A DNA stretch of 32,079 nt from Micrococcales bacterium UBA4448 (GCA_002390305.1 DGPE01000069.1:1-32079); one strand, 5' to 3'; numbered from the stretch's first letter, positions 24,432-32,006 are shown. Program-made: numbers and translations. The notes: generated by a model not told the origin, from the letters alone.

Positions 24432-25628
24432 TTAGCTCAAGTGCGAGATGGCAAGGGATGCCAAAAGCGCTGCCCCCAGCGGTATCACCGAGTCATCAAA
24501 CATCGCTCTGGCTGAGTGATTTGTCGGGGCAGTTGTGTGATCGATGTCGCTTGGGCATGCCCCAACAAACACAAATGCACCTGGAACTTCAAAAACGATT
24601 GACGCGAAGTCCTCACCGCCTGCAATTGGATTTTCCATTGGCATGTAGCCGGTATCTCCAACTAGCTCTTTGGCTATTCTGGCAACGCTTTCAGCTGCAG
24701 CCTTGTCGTTGATCAAAACTCGGGTGGCTTGACTGAACTCAACTGTCGCCGTTAGACCAAAACCTTCGGCTATTGAATGGATCAACTTTGGTGCAAGGTC
24801 ATGCAGTTTATTGGTATTTACTTCGGAAAAAGTTCTAACCGTCGCACCGAAACTTGCGGTGTCAGCTATGACATTATTCGTGGCGTCATCACCAGCCCTG
24901 ATCCAGCTCACATTCAAAATTACCGGATCAAACTGGTCAAACTGTTTATTGAGCATGGTCTGAAGTGCGGAAATCGCTTCAACCATCGGCGCCACTGGAT
25001 CTTTGGATAGCCATGGCATAGAGCCGTGACCGCCTGAACCGTGGAATGTCACATTCAGGTCACCGGCACTGGCCATCATCGGTCCTGGCTTGCAGGCAAT
25101 CATTCCAACTGGCAGTGATGTGAATACGTGCAGCCCGTAGGCCACCACTGGGCGACTGCCCGTGAGATCCAACATCCCTTCCTCAATCATGATGTCCGCT
25201 CCATGGTGGCCTTCTTCACCGGGCTGGAACCAAATCAGGACATCACCTGCGAGATCCTGCTTGCTCTCGAAGAGCAGCCTTGCCGCCCCGACTGCCGAAG
25301 CCATGTGAAGATCGTGCCCGCATGCGTGCATGTGACCATTTTTAGAAGCGAAGGGGAGATTTGTTTCTTCAGTTACATGCAGGGCATCCATGTCTGCCCG
25401 TAGCAAAACTGTTGGCCCGGGCTTGCCACCTTTGATTACAAGTGCGATAGACGTAAGAGCTTTGCCGAGCGAGATTTCCCCCAAACCCTCTAGGCGCTCC
25501 AGGAGAATTTTCTGAGTGACAGGAAGATTGAGTGCGAACTCTGGGTTTTCGTGCAATAACCTGCGCAAAGCAACCAGCTCGCTTGAGATTTCCTGCGCCG
25601 CAGACAGCAGTTCTTGAGGTTTTGGCAT
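24432..25628 (-). CDS. M20-family amidohydrolase (N-acyl amino acid / hippurate hydrolase type)
   Basis: 398 aa. I chose the ATG at 25628, preceded by AAAGGAG six bases upstream, over the ATG six codons earlier, which has no site. Seen: RADMDALHV, HACGHDLHMASAVGAARLL and GEEGHHGADIMIEEG, which carry the metal-binding His, Asp and Glu residues, plus a central dimerisation domain with HGSGGHGSMPWLSKDPV, and a C-terminal GGEDFASI. Family enzymes cleave N-acetyl- or N-benzoyl-amino acids or aminobenzoyl derivatives with divalent metals. The exact substrate is not readable. It is divergent from ung and likely shares a symmetric -10 box with it. Confidence 0.93.
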   Translation of the reverse strand: MPKPQELLSAAQEISSELVALRRLLHENPEFALNLPVTQKILLERLEGLGEISLGKALTSIALVIKGGKPGPTVLLRADMDALHVTEETNLPFASKNGHMHACGHDLHMASAVGAARLLFESKQDLAGDVLIWFQPGEEGHHGADIMIEEGMLDLTGSRPVVAYGLHVFTSLPVGMIACKPGPMMASAGDLNVTFHGSGGHGSMPWLSKDPVAPMVEAISALQTMLNKQFDQFDPVILNVSWIRAGDDATNNVIADTASFGATVRTFSEVNTNKLHDLAPKLIHSIAEGFGLTATVEFSQATRVLINDKAAAESVARIAKELVGDTGYMPMENPIAGGEDFASIVFEVPGAFVFVGACPSDIDHTTAPTNHSARAMFDDSVIPLGAALLASLAISHLS

Positions 25629-25663
25629 GGTTGCTCCTTTGCTCATTCAATCATCTCACTGTT

Positions 25664-25670
25664 TAATGTA
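25664..25670. promoter_or_regulatory. Overlapping divergent -10 boxes between ung and the amidohydrolase
   Basis: On the plus strand TAATGT (25664-25669) is followed by five bases and the ung ATG. On the minus strand TACATT (25670-25665) would start a transcript about 30 bases before the amidohydrolase ATG. The two boxes share five bases. TTGCTC (25639-25644) with a 19-base gap could be the plus -35; no good minus -35 is seen. Confidence 0.5.
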
Positions 25671-25674
25671 ATCA

Positions 25675-26325
25675 ATGTTTGAACAACTTCACCCGCGGTG
25701 GCAAGAGCTGCTAGCCGACCAGTCCGAGGCCCTCGAGGCCATCGCCGAAAAGCTGCATGGTTTAGAAAACGTTGTCCCTGCCAAAGAAAACATTCTCAGA
25801 GCTTTTGCCTACCCACCCGAACATTACCGAGTATTGATTGTTGGTCAGGATCCATATCCATCAGAAGGCCATGCCACCGGGCTGTCATTTTGTGTTCCAC
25901 CAAATACTGACCCGCTGCCACCGACTTTAAGAAACATAATTCGAGAACTAAGGGACGACCTCGGTCACGATCAAGTCCGGAATGCAGACATCTCGGTGTG
26001 GGCAGACAGAGGAGTGATGATGCTTAACCGCAACCTGACAACTCTGAAGGGTCGAACGGCGGCGCACTTTGATATCGGCTGGGAAGACTTCACGGCAGCA
26101 GCTATTGCCTCGCTTCAGACGCTCCACAAAGGAAGGCTCGTTGCAATTTTGTGGGGCCAGCGGGCCATCTCAATAAAAGAACAGCTGGCTGAATCAAAAA
26201 TCATAGAAAGCCCACACCCTTCGCCGCTTTCAAGTTATCGGGGCTTTTTCGGATCTAAGCCGTTTTCTCGCACCAATGTGCTTTTAGCCGAATCAGGCTT
26301 AGAGCTAATCGATTGGAGTTGCTAG
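25675..26325 (+). CDS. ung: Uracil-DNA glycosylase, family 1
   Basis: 216 aa. It removes uracil from DNA to start base-excision repair. Seen: motif A as GQDPYPSEGHATGLSF (about 57-72) with the catalytic Asp, LNRNLT in the middle, and motif B SPHPSPLSSYRGFFGSKPFS (about 178-200) with the His and the leucine loop. The wording matches mycobacterial Ung, including GQDPYP rather than the GQDPYH of enterobacteria. The start is likely leaderless. Its TAG shares a base with the GTG of the following acetyltransferase. Confidence 0.96.
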   Translation: MFEQLHPRWQELLADQSEALEAIAEKLHGLENVVPAKENILRAFAYPPEHYRVLIVGQDPYPSEGHATGLSFCVPPNTDPLPPTLRNIIRELRDDLGHDQVRNADISVWADRGVMMLNRNLTTLKGRTAAHFDIGWEDFTAAAIASLQTLHKGRLVAILWGQRAISIKEQLAESKIIESPHPSPLSSYRGFFGSKPFSRTNVLLAESGLELIDWSC

Positions 26326-26897
26326 TGGTTGATAGCGAAACCAGATGGGCGATGGTGAGGAGGCTTCGGCAAAAACCTGCTCCTCAGGCCAAAGCTGTTT
26401 TGATTAGGGAAGTTGAATCCGGTGACCTGCCTGCAATCAAGGATATCTATAACTACTTCATCCGGAACACAGCAATAACTTTCGACGATGCGCCGCTAAA
26501 GCTTGCATACTGGCAGGACAAGTACGACATGGCAAAGAAGTTTGAACTTCCGTTTTTGGTTTTAGTAAGGGGAAGCGAAGTGATCGGGTTTGCCGAGGTG
26601 TCGCCATGGCGTCAAAAATCTGGCTACCTAAAAGTGGTTGAGAACTCCATCTACCTGTCGGCGCCGGCAACGGGTAAAGGTCACGGCAGCCAACTGCTAG
26701 AGGCGCTGCTCGATAGCTGCAAGGCGAAGGACATCAAGGAAGTAATTGCGGTGATTGCTGATCGCGGCGCCCAGGCCTCTATCGCGTTGCACGAGAAATT
26801 TGGCTTTGTCCAGCAGGGTCACCTGGCAAATGTTGCGGTTAGATTTGGCAAGCCAATCGGCAGCCACATGCTTTCGCTAAAAATGACTAATCACTAG
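26325..26897 (+). CDS. GNAT N-acetyltransferase, phosphinothricin-acetyltransferase-like
   Basis: 190 aa from GTG 26325, which overlaps the ung stop (TAGTG) and has GGAG six bases upstream; a TTG four codons earlier and an ATG nine codons later have poorer sites. Seen: IREVESGDLPAIKDIYNYF, the N-terminal element of the PAT group, GFAEVSPWR, the acetyl-CoA loop region with APATGKGHGSQLLEALLD (Q/RxxGxG/A-like, here GKGHGS) and the ASIALHEKFGFVQQGHL segment. Family members acetylate amino acid analogues or methionine sulfone/sulfoximine. Substrate unknown; resistance to phosphinothricin should not be assumed. Its final 11 bases overlap the convergent regulator gene. Confidence 0.88.
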   Translation: MVDSETRWAMVRRLRQKPAPQAKAVLIREVESGDLPAIKDIYNYFIRNTAITFDDAPLKLAYWQDKYDMAKKFELPFLVLVRGSEVIGFAEVSPWRQKSGYLKVVENSIYLSAPATGKGHGSQLLEALLDSCKAKDIKEVIAVIADRGAQASIALHEKFGFVQQGHLANVAVRFGKPIGSHMLSLKMTNH

Positions 26898-27660
26898 CTA
26901 ACAGAACTTCACCAACATGGGTTCTCAATTTTGCAAGCGCCTCTGAGTCAATTCCGCCCGTGGTAATAACGGTGTCGGCCTCCGCCAATTCAGCAAATGA
27001 AGTGAAGCCTCGGGTTCCCCACTTGGTGTGGTCAGCTAAAACCACGAGCTTCGTGGCCCTGCGAATCACCTCGCGGTTGGTGTCAGCTTCAACGAGGTTT
27101 GGTGAACTGAATCCGAAATCTGTGTCCATGCCGTGGGTCCCCATGAAAACCAAATCAAGATTGAACCTTGAGAAGACTTCGGTCGATATGTTTCCAACCA
27201 GCGAGTCGGTGGGTGTTCTCACTCCGCCGGTTAGCACCACCGTTTGGTCAGCTCGAGGGTGCTGAGCAAAGAAGTCTGAAACCGGAACTGAATTTGTAAC
27301 AATTGTTATCGATGGAACATCACGAATCCTCTTTGCCAGTGCGTAAACAGAGCTTCCACCCATAAGTGCGATTGCATTTCCGGGCCGAACCATTACGGCA
27401 GCCAGCTGAGCCATTGAGTCTTTGGCGTTCTGTTCCTTCAGTGAATTAAAAGCGAACGGCGGCTCAACCGTGGATGAAAGCGAATTGGCCGTGACGCCCC
27501 CGTGCACCTTGTCAACTAGACCCTGTTCGGCAAGTGCCTCAACATCGCGCCGCACTGTCACCTCGGAGACGCCGAGGCTAATGGCCAGATCGGTGATTTT
27601 CCTGGCACCAGCCAGTGAGACCTCATCCAAGATAAGTGCTTTACGCTGCGCAGCTAGCAT
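26887..27660 (-). CDS. DeoR/GlpR-family sugar regulator
   Basis: 257 aa. Seen: N-terminal winged helix-turn-helix (LAAQRKALILDEVSLAGARK then ITDLAISLGVSEVTVRRDVE, 2-45) and the C-terminal DeoR sensor domain with NAIALMGGSSVYALAKRI, ITIVTNSVPVSDFF, VFMGTHGMD and ADHTKWGTRGF, which together form the phosphosugar-binding isomerase-like fold. The start has AGGGA shortly upstream. It is divergent from the alpha-galactosidase gene across 327 bases, so it is the likely repressor of that operon and perhaps of itself, sensing a phosphorylated sugar. That link is inference from position. Confidence 0.93.
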   Translation of the reverse strand: MLAAQRKALILDEVSLAGARKITDLAISLGVSEVTVRRDVEALAEQGLVDKVHGGVTANSLSSTVEPPFAFNSLKEQNAKDSMAQLAAVMVRPGNAIALMGGSSVYALAKRIRDVPSITIVTNSVPVSDFFAQHPRADQTVVLTGGVRTPTDSLVGNISTEVFSRFNLDLVFMGTHGMDTDFGFSSPNLVEADTNREVIRRATKLVVLADHTKWGTRGFTSFAELAEADTVITTGGIDSEALAKLRTHVGEVLLASD

Positions 27661-27801
27661 GATTCCCTCCCAAAAACATCTCTACAGAGTATTGGCAAAT
27701 TTCACTATTGTTCGAATATTTACTAACGGAATGATTACTTTTGTCGTTTTTTGCTCGAAAAGTTTGGGATTATTGGTCTAGTTCGTTTTTATCTGTTTCT
27801 T

Positions 27802-27823
27802 TTTGGCCTAAGTTTGGGCCAAA
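27802..27823. repeat. 7-bp inverted repeat in the DeoR/alpha-galactosidase gap
   Basis: TTTGGCC, eight bases, GGCCAAA. No T-run follows on either strand in the terminator position, so it may be an operator or chance. Confidence 0.4.
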
Positions 27824-27856
27824 GCTTTAGAAACCGATCTGGGGCGAGCTGACAAG

Positions 27857-27879
27857 CAGAATGAGTGAAAGCTCATGCT
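27857..27879. repeat. Imperfect 9-bp inverted repeat in the same gap
   Basis: CAGAATGAG pairs with CTCATGCTG with one mismatch, six bases between. It sits about 25 bases before the presumed -35 of the alpha-galactosidase promoter. Confidence 0.35.
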
Positions 27880-27902
27880 GGAGTAAAAAACTGAAGTAGC
27901 AA

Positions 27903-27932
27903 TTGAGTAGATAACTGGGTGCAGCTTAGGCT
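27903..27932 (+). promoter_or_regulatory. Putative promoter of the galactosidase operon
   Basis: TTGAGT (27903-27908), 18 bases, TAGGCT (27927-27932). Start of transcription would be near 27939, about 50 bases before the TTG start codon. The -10 lies in the centre of the 34-base palindrome. Confidence 0.5.
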
Positions 27933-27944
27933 GCACCCAGTTAT
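27911..27944. promoter_or_regulatory. Perfect 15-bp-arm palindrome over the -10 box, probable operator
   Basis: ATAACTGGGTGCAGC (27911-27925), TTAG, GCTGCACCCAGTTAT (27930-27944). The arms are exact reverse complements. No T-tract follows on either strand, so an intrinsic terminator is unlikely. A transcript starting near 27939 would contain only part of one arm and form no hairpin, so the site should work as DNA. Confidence 0.6.
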
Positions 27945-27987
27945 CGTCAAACTAAAGTTGTCACCAACAAAGAGACTTGGATGCGAT

Positions 27988-30105
27988 TTGAAAACTCCGA
28001 ACTTCGTTCACCTTCGACAAAGTGGTGTCTCCGTGCTGGTGAGCATCACTGAAGATCTCACTCAGGTATTGCACTGGGGAGAGGATCTTGGTCTGCAGGC
28101 TGATTACCAGGATTACCTGCTCTCCACCAGAGAGCCAAGTGCTCACGCTGAAACAGACTTTCCCGTCGAGCCGGGTATCTGGCGAGAGCATGCCAGAGCC
28201 TTTACTGGAGCTCCAGTTGTGGTCGGTCATAGGAGTGGAGAAGACTTCGCGCCACTTTTTTCTCTCAAGGATTACAGCTTCAGTGAAACCGAACTCTTGG
28301 TTACAGGTCAGGATGCCGCTGCTGGTCTAGAGATTGAAACAAGATTTTCATTTCTGGGATCTGGAGTTCTTGAGATATCAACCAAACTTTTAAACCTTGG
28401 CGCAACTGAATATGTTTTGAATGACCTTGCCAATTACATGCCGCTTCCGGATCGGGCTCAGCAGTCTATGGATTTTGCGGGGCGTTGGGTTAAAGAGCGC
28501 CAGCCGGTTAGCAGGGAAATCCAGCCGGGCATTGTTTCTCGAGAAGTGCGCGAGGGCAGGACCGGTCACGACTACACAATTCTGCAGCTGGCAATGTCCA
28601 AAGGTGCAAATTTCCGATCGGGAGAAATCTGGTCGTTTGGCCTTCTGTTCTCTGGGAATTCTAAGCACACCATTGAGCAACTCCAATCGGGCCGCAAAGC
28701 AATCTCCGCCTCTGAGCTGCTGCTGCCAGGTGAGGTGATTCTTGCGCCCTTGCAATCACACCAGAACGCCCCGGTGGTTGCTATCTATTCTGCAGCTGGA
28801 ATAGATGGAATTTCTGCTAGGTCTTATGGCTGGTTGCGTGCGAGAAAGAATCATCCGACTAACATTCGCCCACGTCCGCTGACCTTGAATGTTTGGGAGG
28901 CAGTCTACTTCGATCACAACCTTGAAAAACTCACCGAGCTTGCCCAAGTGGCCAAGCAGATAGGTGTTGAAAGATTTGTGCTTGATGACGGCTGGTTTGG
29001 GTCTAGGCGCGATGACACTACCGGACTGGGTGATTGGGTCATCTCGAAGGACGTCTGGCCAGATGGCTTAGGCCCGTTGATTGAAATTGTGAAAGCCAAT
29101 GGAATGGAATTTGGCCTTTGGTTTGAAGGTGAAATGGTGAATCCAGATTCTGACTTATATCGACAGCATCCAGACTGGATTCTGAACGTTGGAGAGCGAG
29201 TTCCAGCTGTGAGCCGAGGTCAATTGGTTCTCGATCTTTCTAACCCAGACTGCTATAAGCATGTTTTTGATCAAACAGACGCAGTCCTTCGGGATAACGA
29301 CATCTCCTATATCAAGTGGGATCACAATAGGCCACTGGTTGATCCAGGGCACCGGTCAAAGGCCGCGGTTCGAACTCAAACCGAGGCGATTTACAGGCTT
29401 TTTGCGGAGCTAAAGAAAAAGCACCCAGCCCTTGAGATCGAAAGCTGCGCCTCGGGGGGCGGAAGAATCGATTTGGGAATTGCTCAGGTCGTGGATCGTT
29501 TTTGGGTTTCTGATTGCAATGATGCCCTGGAGCGTCAATACATCCAGCGTTACACCCAGATTGGCATTCCTCCTGAAATGTTAGGCAGTCATATCGGGCC
29601 GACAACCTCTCACACCACCGGTAGGACACACACCCTAGCCTTCAGGGCAGTAACAGCGCTTTTCGGTCATGCCGGGCTGGAGTGGGACATTACAAAAACT
29701 ACCCCGGAGGAAAAAGTGGCCCTGAAATCTTGGGCCGATTACTACAAGAACAAGCGCGGACTGCTTCACTCAGGTGATGTTGTCAGGATGGAAACCGATC
29801 TGGATTCAACATTTGTTCACGGGGTCGTTTCAAAAGACAAAGCAACCGCACTGTTTGCATATGTCACTCTCCAGGCACAGGCAGGTTCTCGTCCCAACTC
29901 AATCGTTATTGACGGCCTTGACCCGGAAAAGAGCTATTCGGTGAAAGCAGTGTTTCCAGCTGGTCAGCCTGTTTTCCAGCAGCGGACAGCACCTGGTTGG
30001 CTGGACGGCGTCGTGCTAACCGGAAAAGCTCTAAGTCAAATTGGCCTCCGGCCCCCAATTTTGTTTCCAGAATCAGCCCTACTAATAGAAATCGAGGCAA
30101 TTTAA
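27988..30105 (+). CDS. Alpha-galactosidase, GH36
   Basis: 705 aa from a TTG at 27988 with GGA six bases upstream. A longer frame from GTG 27919 would begin inside the palindrome and before the presumed transcription start. Seen: N-terminal beta-domain (FVHLRQSGVSVLVSI, VLHWGEDLG), then the TIM barrel with FVLDDGWFGSRRDDTTGLGDW (330-350), the nucleophile D445 in YIKWDHNRPL, ESCASGGGRIDLG (485-497) and SDCNDALER (508-516), which carries the acid/base. It releases terminal alpha-galactose from melibiose or raffinose-type sugars. No signal peptide, so cytoplasmic. It is coupled to the beta-galactosidase (TAATG). Confidence 0.94.
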   Translation: MKTPNFVHLRQSGVSVLVSITEDLTQVLHWGEDLGLQADYQDYLLSTREPSAHAETDFPVEPGIWREHARAFTGAPVVVGHRSGEDFAPLFSLKDYSFSETELLVTGQDAAAGLEIETRFSFLGSGVLEISTKLLNLGATEYVLNDLANYMPLPDRAQQSMDFAGRWVKERQPVSREIQPGIVSREVREGRTGHDYTILQLAMSKGANFRSGEIWSFGLLFSGNSKHTIEQLQSGRKAISASELLLPGEVILAPLQSHQNAPVVAIYSAAGIDGISARSYGWLRARKNHPTNIRPRPLTLNVWEAVYFDHNLEKLTELAQVAKQIGVERFVLDDGWFGSRRDDTTGLGDWVISKDVWPDGLGPLIEIVKANGMEFGLWFEGEMVNPDSDLYRQHPDWILNVGERVPAVSRGQLVLDLSNPDCYKHVFDQTDAVLRDNDISYIKWDHNRPLVDPGHRSKAAVRTQTEAIYRLFAELKKKHPALEIESCASGGGRIDLGIAQVVDRFWVSDCNDALERQYIQRYTQIGIPPEMLGSHIGPTTSHTTGRTHTLAFRAVTALFGHAGLEWDITKTTPEEKVALKSWADYYKNKRGLLHSGDVVRMETDLDSTFVHGVVSKDKATALFAYVTLQAQAGSRPNSIVIDGLDPEKSYSVKAVFPAGQPVFQQRTAPGWLDGVVLTGKALSQIGLRPPILFPESALLIEIEAI

Positions 30106-32006
30106 TGCTGAACAGTCAAAAACTCTACTTCGGCGGCGACTACAACCCCGAGCAGTGGTCAAAAGAGGTTTGGAAACAAGACATTGAGCTGATGCAAAAG
30201 GCGAACGTGAACCTGGTGTCGCTAGGCATTTTTTCGTGGGCAAATCTAGAGCCAACAGAAGGTCAGTACGAATTCGGGTGGCTCGATGAGATTATGGACC
30301 TTTTACATGCAGGCGGCATTTCAGTGGATCTGGCAACAGCGACTGCATCGCCACCGGCTTGGATGTCCGCAAAATACCCGGAGATCTTGCCGGTAAATTT
30401 TGACGGTGTCCGTATGGAATTCGGAGGCCGTCAGGCATATTGTGCAGCAAGCCCCGTTTACATTAAGAAGGCCGCAGAAATCACAGAACAGCTGGCTTCC
30501 AGGTATGCCAAACACCCAGCTGTTGTGATGTGGCACGTGAATAACGAATACGGTTGCCATCACGCATATTGCTACTGCGATGTTTCAAAAAATGCCTTCG
30601 TAAAATGGCTCAAGAACAGGTATTCATCACTCGATGAACTAAACGCATCCTGGGGAACGGATTTTTGGTCCCAGCGCTACCACGCTTGGGATGAGATCCC
30701 AGCGCCAAAGCGAACGCCAGATGGAACCCACCCAAACCCCGGGGCTCAGATTGATTTCAGGAGATTCACCTCTGAAATCACGCTTGACCTGTTCAGGCAA
30801 GAGCGCGACATAATCAAGAACTACGACAGCGTAAACCCGGTAACGACAAACTTCATGTCCATGAAGTTCACTCACGCCATGGACTACTTTGCCTGGTCAA
30901 AGGAAGTGGACTTTGTGTCCACCGACCACTATTTGGCTCAGCACGATATCGAAAACCACATTGACTTGGCTCAGATGGGCGATTTGACCCGTGGCTTTGC
31001 AAATGGCAAGCAGTGGCTCTTGATGGAGCACAGCAGCTCAGCTGTTAACTGGCAGCCGAGAAACTACGCGAAGACTCCAGGGCAGGAAAAGCGCAACGTC
31101 ATGAGTTTTGTGGCCAGGGGCTCTCAGGGATCGATGTATTTTCAATGGCGTCAGTCCCAAGCCGGGTCCGAAAGGTTCCACTCTTCGATGGTTCCTCATG
31201 CCGGCGAAGACACCCGCGTCTATCGCGAAGTGGCGGAGCTTGGCAAGCTACTCAGTGAGAATCAAGATCTAGCCAACTATCCAACCGATAGGGCGGAAGT
31301 TGCAATGGTTTTCGACTACGAGCAAATGTGGGCAATGATGCAAGCCAACCTGCCAACCGAGGACTTGAGCTACCCGGAAACAGTTGCCGCATGGTATCGA
31401 GCCCTATACAAAGAAGGCATCCAGGTTGACTTTGTGCCGGCAGACGTTGATGCAGAAACCCTCAAGCACTACAAGTTGGTTTTGATGCCAATGCTTCACA
31501 TGCTCTCGGACGCTGAAGAAAAGACCTTCACTGATTACGCAACGCAGGGTGGAAACCTCGTTGTGGGCTACTTCTCAAACATCGCGGATCGCACACTGCG
31601 GGTCAAGCTCAATGGTTACGGTGGCAAGCTTGTGAAAGACGTCATTGGTGTTTACATCGAGGAGTTCTATCCAATGCGAGAAAAATCAGTTTCGCTCTCT
31701 AATGGCATGGAGGCAACGCTGTGGGCTGAGCTTTCCAGGCTGAATGGTGCCGAGATGGTTGCAGAGTTTAAGGACGGACAGGGAGCAGGAAGCGTGGCGA
31801 TAGCCAAACGTAGTCTTGGCTCATCGACCGCCTGGTACCAGGGGACGCAGCTGACAGAAAAGTCGCAACGGGAATTCTTCAGTTCGCTGGCCAAAACCCT
31901 CGGGCTTTCCGCCACAGGCTCTGAATCAAGGGAACTCATTAAGCGGGGTCCATACCAGATCGAAATTGACCATGCTGCAAACACTGTCAAGGTGAGTAAA
32001 AGCTAA
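30105..32006 (+). CDS. Beta-galactosidase, GH42
   Basis: 633 aa from ATG 30105, overlapping the previous stop by one base, with GAGG seven bases upstream. Seen: LYFGGDYNPEQW (7-18), the opening of GH42, acid/base E148 in WHVNNEYG, nucleophile E308 in WLLMEHSSSAVNW, then a trimerisation domain (about 395-600). A cysteine cluster (C113, C151, C156, C158) fits the GH42 zinc site in part, but the last usual Cys is Ser161 (CYCDVS). No signal peptide. It hydrolyses beta-galactosides inside the cell. With the GH36 enzyme it would let the cell use galactose from both linkages. Confidence 0.95.
   Translation: MLNSQKLYFGGDYNPEQWSKEVWKQDIELMQKANVNLVSLGIFSWANLEPTEGQYEFGWLDEIMDLLHAGGISVDLATATASPPAWMSAKYPEILPVNFDGVRMEFGGRQAYCAASPVYIKKAAEITEQLASRYAKHPAVVMWHVNNEYGCHHAYCYCDVSKNAFVKWLKNRYSSLDELNASWGTDFWSQRYHAWDEIPAPKRTPDGTHPNPGAQIDFRRFTSEITLDLFRQERDIIKNYDSVNPVTTNFMSMKFTHAMDYFAWSKEVDFVSTDHYLAQHDIENHIDLAQMGDLTRGFANGKQWLLMEHSSSAVNWQPRNYAKTPGQEKRNVMSFVARGSQGSMYFQWRQSQAGSERFHSSMVPHAGEDTRVYREVAELGKLLSENQDLANYPTDRAEVAMVFDYEQMWAMMQANLPTEDLSYPETVAAWYRALYKEGIQVDFVPADVDAETLKHYKLVLMPMLHMLSDAEEKTFTDYATQGGNLVVGYFSNIADRTLRVKLNGYGGKLVKDVIGVYIEEFYPMREKSVSLSNGMEATLWAELSRLNGAEMVAEFKDGQGAGSVAIAKRSLGSSTAWYQGTQLTEKSQREFFSSLAKTLGLSATGSESRELIKRGPYQIEIDHAANTVKVSKS

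Larger units (their letters stand above)
27661..27987. promoter_or_regulatory. Regulatory gap between the DeoR gene and the alpha-galactosidase
   Basis: 327 bases without a convincing gene. It holds: a minus-strand promoter for the regulator (TTCGAA, 19 bases, TACTCT); a T-rich tract with four YTCG/GTCG plus A/T-rich decamers (27711, 27743, 27754, 27782); a 7-bp dyad TTTGGCC-8-GGCCAAA (27802-27823); an imperfect 9-bp dyad (27857-27879); and a perfect 15-bp palindrome (27911-27944). The plus-strand promoter and operator are described separately. The number of dyads is unusual compared with the other gaps in the window. Confidence 0.6.

Noticed and set aside
27731..27781. 16-aa leader peptide (MITFVVFCSK...) in the DeoR/galactosidase gap
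   Set aside because: No ribosome site at proper spacing and no attenuator structure behind it.
27861..27899. 12-aa leader peptide (MSESSCWSKKLK)
   Set aside because: Lies upstream of the probable transcription start and has no ribosome site.
27911..27944. Intrinsic terminator or attenuator before the alpha-galactosidase
   Set aside because: The hairpin is strong, but no T-run follows on either strand and the likely -10 lies at its centre.
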